Assembly (NCBI GenBank): GCA_019415705.1
Contig: DXYS01000058.1
Coordinates: 1-6,539, forward strand
Direction of reading: 5' to 3'
Source of the DNA: Bacteroidales bacterium
GTDB lineage: Bacteria; Bacteroidota; Bacteroidia; Bacteroidales; Muribaculaceae
DNA: 6,539 bases
Below the pieces are notes generated by a model. The model was not told the origin of the DNA. It saw only the letters and a program-made list of their open reading frames with translations, and did no database searches. The position numbers and the translations under genes were made by a program. Position 1 is the stretch's first letter. Every line of letters starts with the position of its first letter. Shown here piece by piece: positions 5,899 through 6,539 of this stretch.

Positions 5899-6539
5899 TT
5901 ATTGTTTGGCGTCGATTTTTTTAAGCAGGTGTTTGACTGCCCCCTCAATCTGGGCGTCACGGCCTGCCCTGACATCTGCCGGCTGATTATAGATGATGAC
6001 ATCGGGCGTGAGCTGATGATTTTCAAGTACATTGCCCTGCATGTCGCGCGATGTAACCTGCGGGATGCCGAATATCAGTGTGGGGTCTATCTGAGTCTCC
6101 CACCACACGGCGGTCATCGTGCCCGGCACGGGTGCACCGACGACATCACCGATGCCGAGTGTCTGATAGACAAAGGGCGAGCCGTGTGCGTCGCTGTAGT
6201 TGCTCTCGTTGACGAGCATGACAGATGGTTTGGTCCACTGCGAGAACGGCTCGCTGCCGACATATTGTCCGCGCGGTGTGAAGCGCACATACTCTTTGCC
6301 GCCGAGCAGTATGGCGAGGTCGTTGTGGAGCCAACCGCCGCCGTTCCAGCGGGTGTCGACGATGACAGCCTCGCGGTTGCGGTATTTACCCAAGAGGCGG
6401 TCGTAGACGGCGCGGAAACTCGGGCTGTCCATGCCGGCTACATGCACATAGCCTATGCGGCTGTCGGAGAGCGAGTCGACCATGGCCTCGTTGCGCTCGA
6501 CCCAGCGGTCATAAAGACGGTCGCGAAGACTGCCGGCGG
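5899..6539 (-). CDS. Tricorn-like S41 family serine peptidase, C-terminal part (5' end beyond window)
   Basis: This is the C-terminal catalytic portion of a tricorn-protease-type S41 peptidase, an enzyme that trims peptides. The frame stays open to the right edge (213 complete codons), continuing upstream of the in-frame ATG at 6483, so that Met is internal rather than a start. Numbering from it, the core shows SRIGYVHVAGM (8-18), the S41 signature IVDTRWNGGG (41-50), NYSDAHGSPFVY (95-106) with S97 as the likely nucleophile and D98 beside it as in tricorn, the glycine-rich LGIGDVVGAPVPG (109-121), and LENHQLTPDV (153-162) whose E154 matches the tricorn catalytic Glu. The Ser/His pair of the tetrad and any beta-propeller, PDZ or signal peptide lie outside the window. 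Bacteroidota homologues are usually about 1,000 residues. It ends in its own terminator, so it is separate from the next genes. Confidence 0.88.
   Translation of the reverse strand, partial: AGSLRDRLYDRWVERNEAMVDSLSDSRIGYVHVAGMDSPSFRAVYDRLLGKYRNREAVIVDTRWNGGGWLHNDLAILLGGKEYVRFTPRGQYVGSEPFSQWTKPSVMLVNESNYSDAHGSPFVYQTLGIGDVVGAPVPGTMTAVWWETQIDPTLIFGIPQVTSRDMQGNVLENHQLTPDVIIYNQPADVRAGRDAQIEGAVKHLLKKIDAKQ

Noticed and set aside
6481..6483. ATG 6483 as the start of a complete 194-residue S41 protein
   Set aside because: The frame stays open to the window edge and the upstream residues (RLYDRWVERNEAMVDSL) read as tricorn-type sequence, so the gene is cut by the window, not short.
1..6539. CRISPR arrays, insertion sequences, tRNA or rRNA genes, riboswitches, phage or defence genes
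   Set aside because: No repeat-spacer pattern, transposase motif, cloverleaf or structured long leader was seen; gaps between genes are short and accounted for by promoters and terminators.

Overview
The window reads as ordinary chromosomal DNA from a member of the Bacteroidales, probably a Muribaculaceae-like gut bacterium. Three things point there. The protein variants are of the Bacteroidota kind: a C. symbiosum-like glutamate dehydrogenase, a cysteine-poor five-helix phosphoethanolamine transferase and a DUF1015 protein. Shine-Dalgarno sequences are nearly absent. Three intergenic regions carry perfect TAnnTTTG -7 elements, the Bacteroidota housekeeping promoter signature. The family-level placement is inference. 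All genes lie on the minus strand, so the window is read from high to low coordinates.

Layout in the direction of transcription: (1) the 3' end of a tricorn-like S41 peptidase gene (6539-5899), followed by a strong intrinsic terminator (5876-5837). (2) A promoter at about 5826-5796 driving a three-gene run: a Fur-family regulator (5787-5266), purA (5269-3983, overlapping the regulator stop by 4 bp) and a DUF1015 protein (3954-2710, 28 nt after purA). (3) An AT-rich gap with a promoter (2681-2650) for the hexameric glutamate dehydrogenase gene gdhA (2592-1255), which ends in a strong hairpin terminator (1223-1187). (4) A -7 element immediately beyond that terminator, then a membrane phosphoethanolamine transferase/sulfatase-fold gene starting at 1166 and running off the left edge. 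This last gene has no stop inside the window, but its frame is open for 388 codons.

Functionally the centre is nitrogen and nucleotide housekeeping. GdhA interconverts ammonia plus 2-oxoglutarate and glutamate. PurA consumes aspartate and GTP to make adenylosuccinate from IMP. A Fur-type metal sensor is translationally coupled to purA, and a conserved unknown protein with a ParB-like DGHHR motif follows. The flanking genes concern periplasmic or intracellular peptide breakdown (S41) and envelope decoration (phosphoethanolamine transfer).

I found no mobile element, CRISPR array, RNA gene or defence system, and no stretch of 300 bases or more without a gene. The interesting points are small: start-site corrections, two promoters placed exactly 8 nt before a start codon, a dyad on the gdhA promoter, NAD-type coenzyme residues in GdhA, and residue changes in the Fur and phosphoethanolamine transferase proteins.
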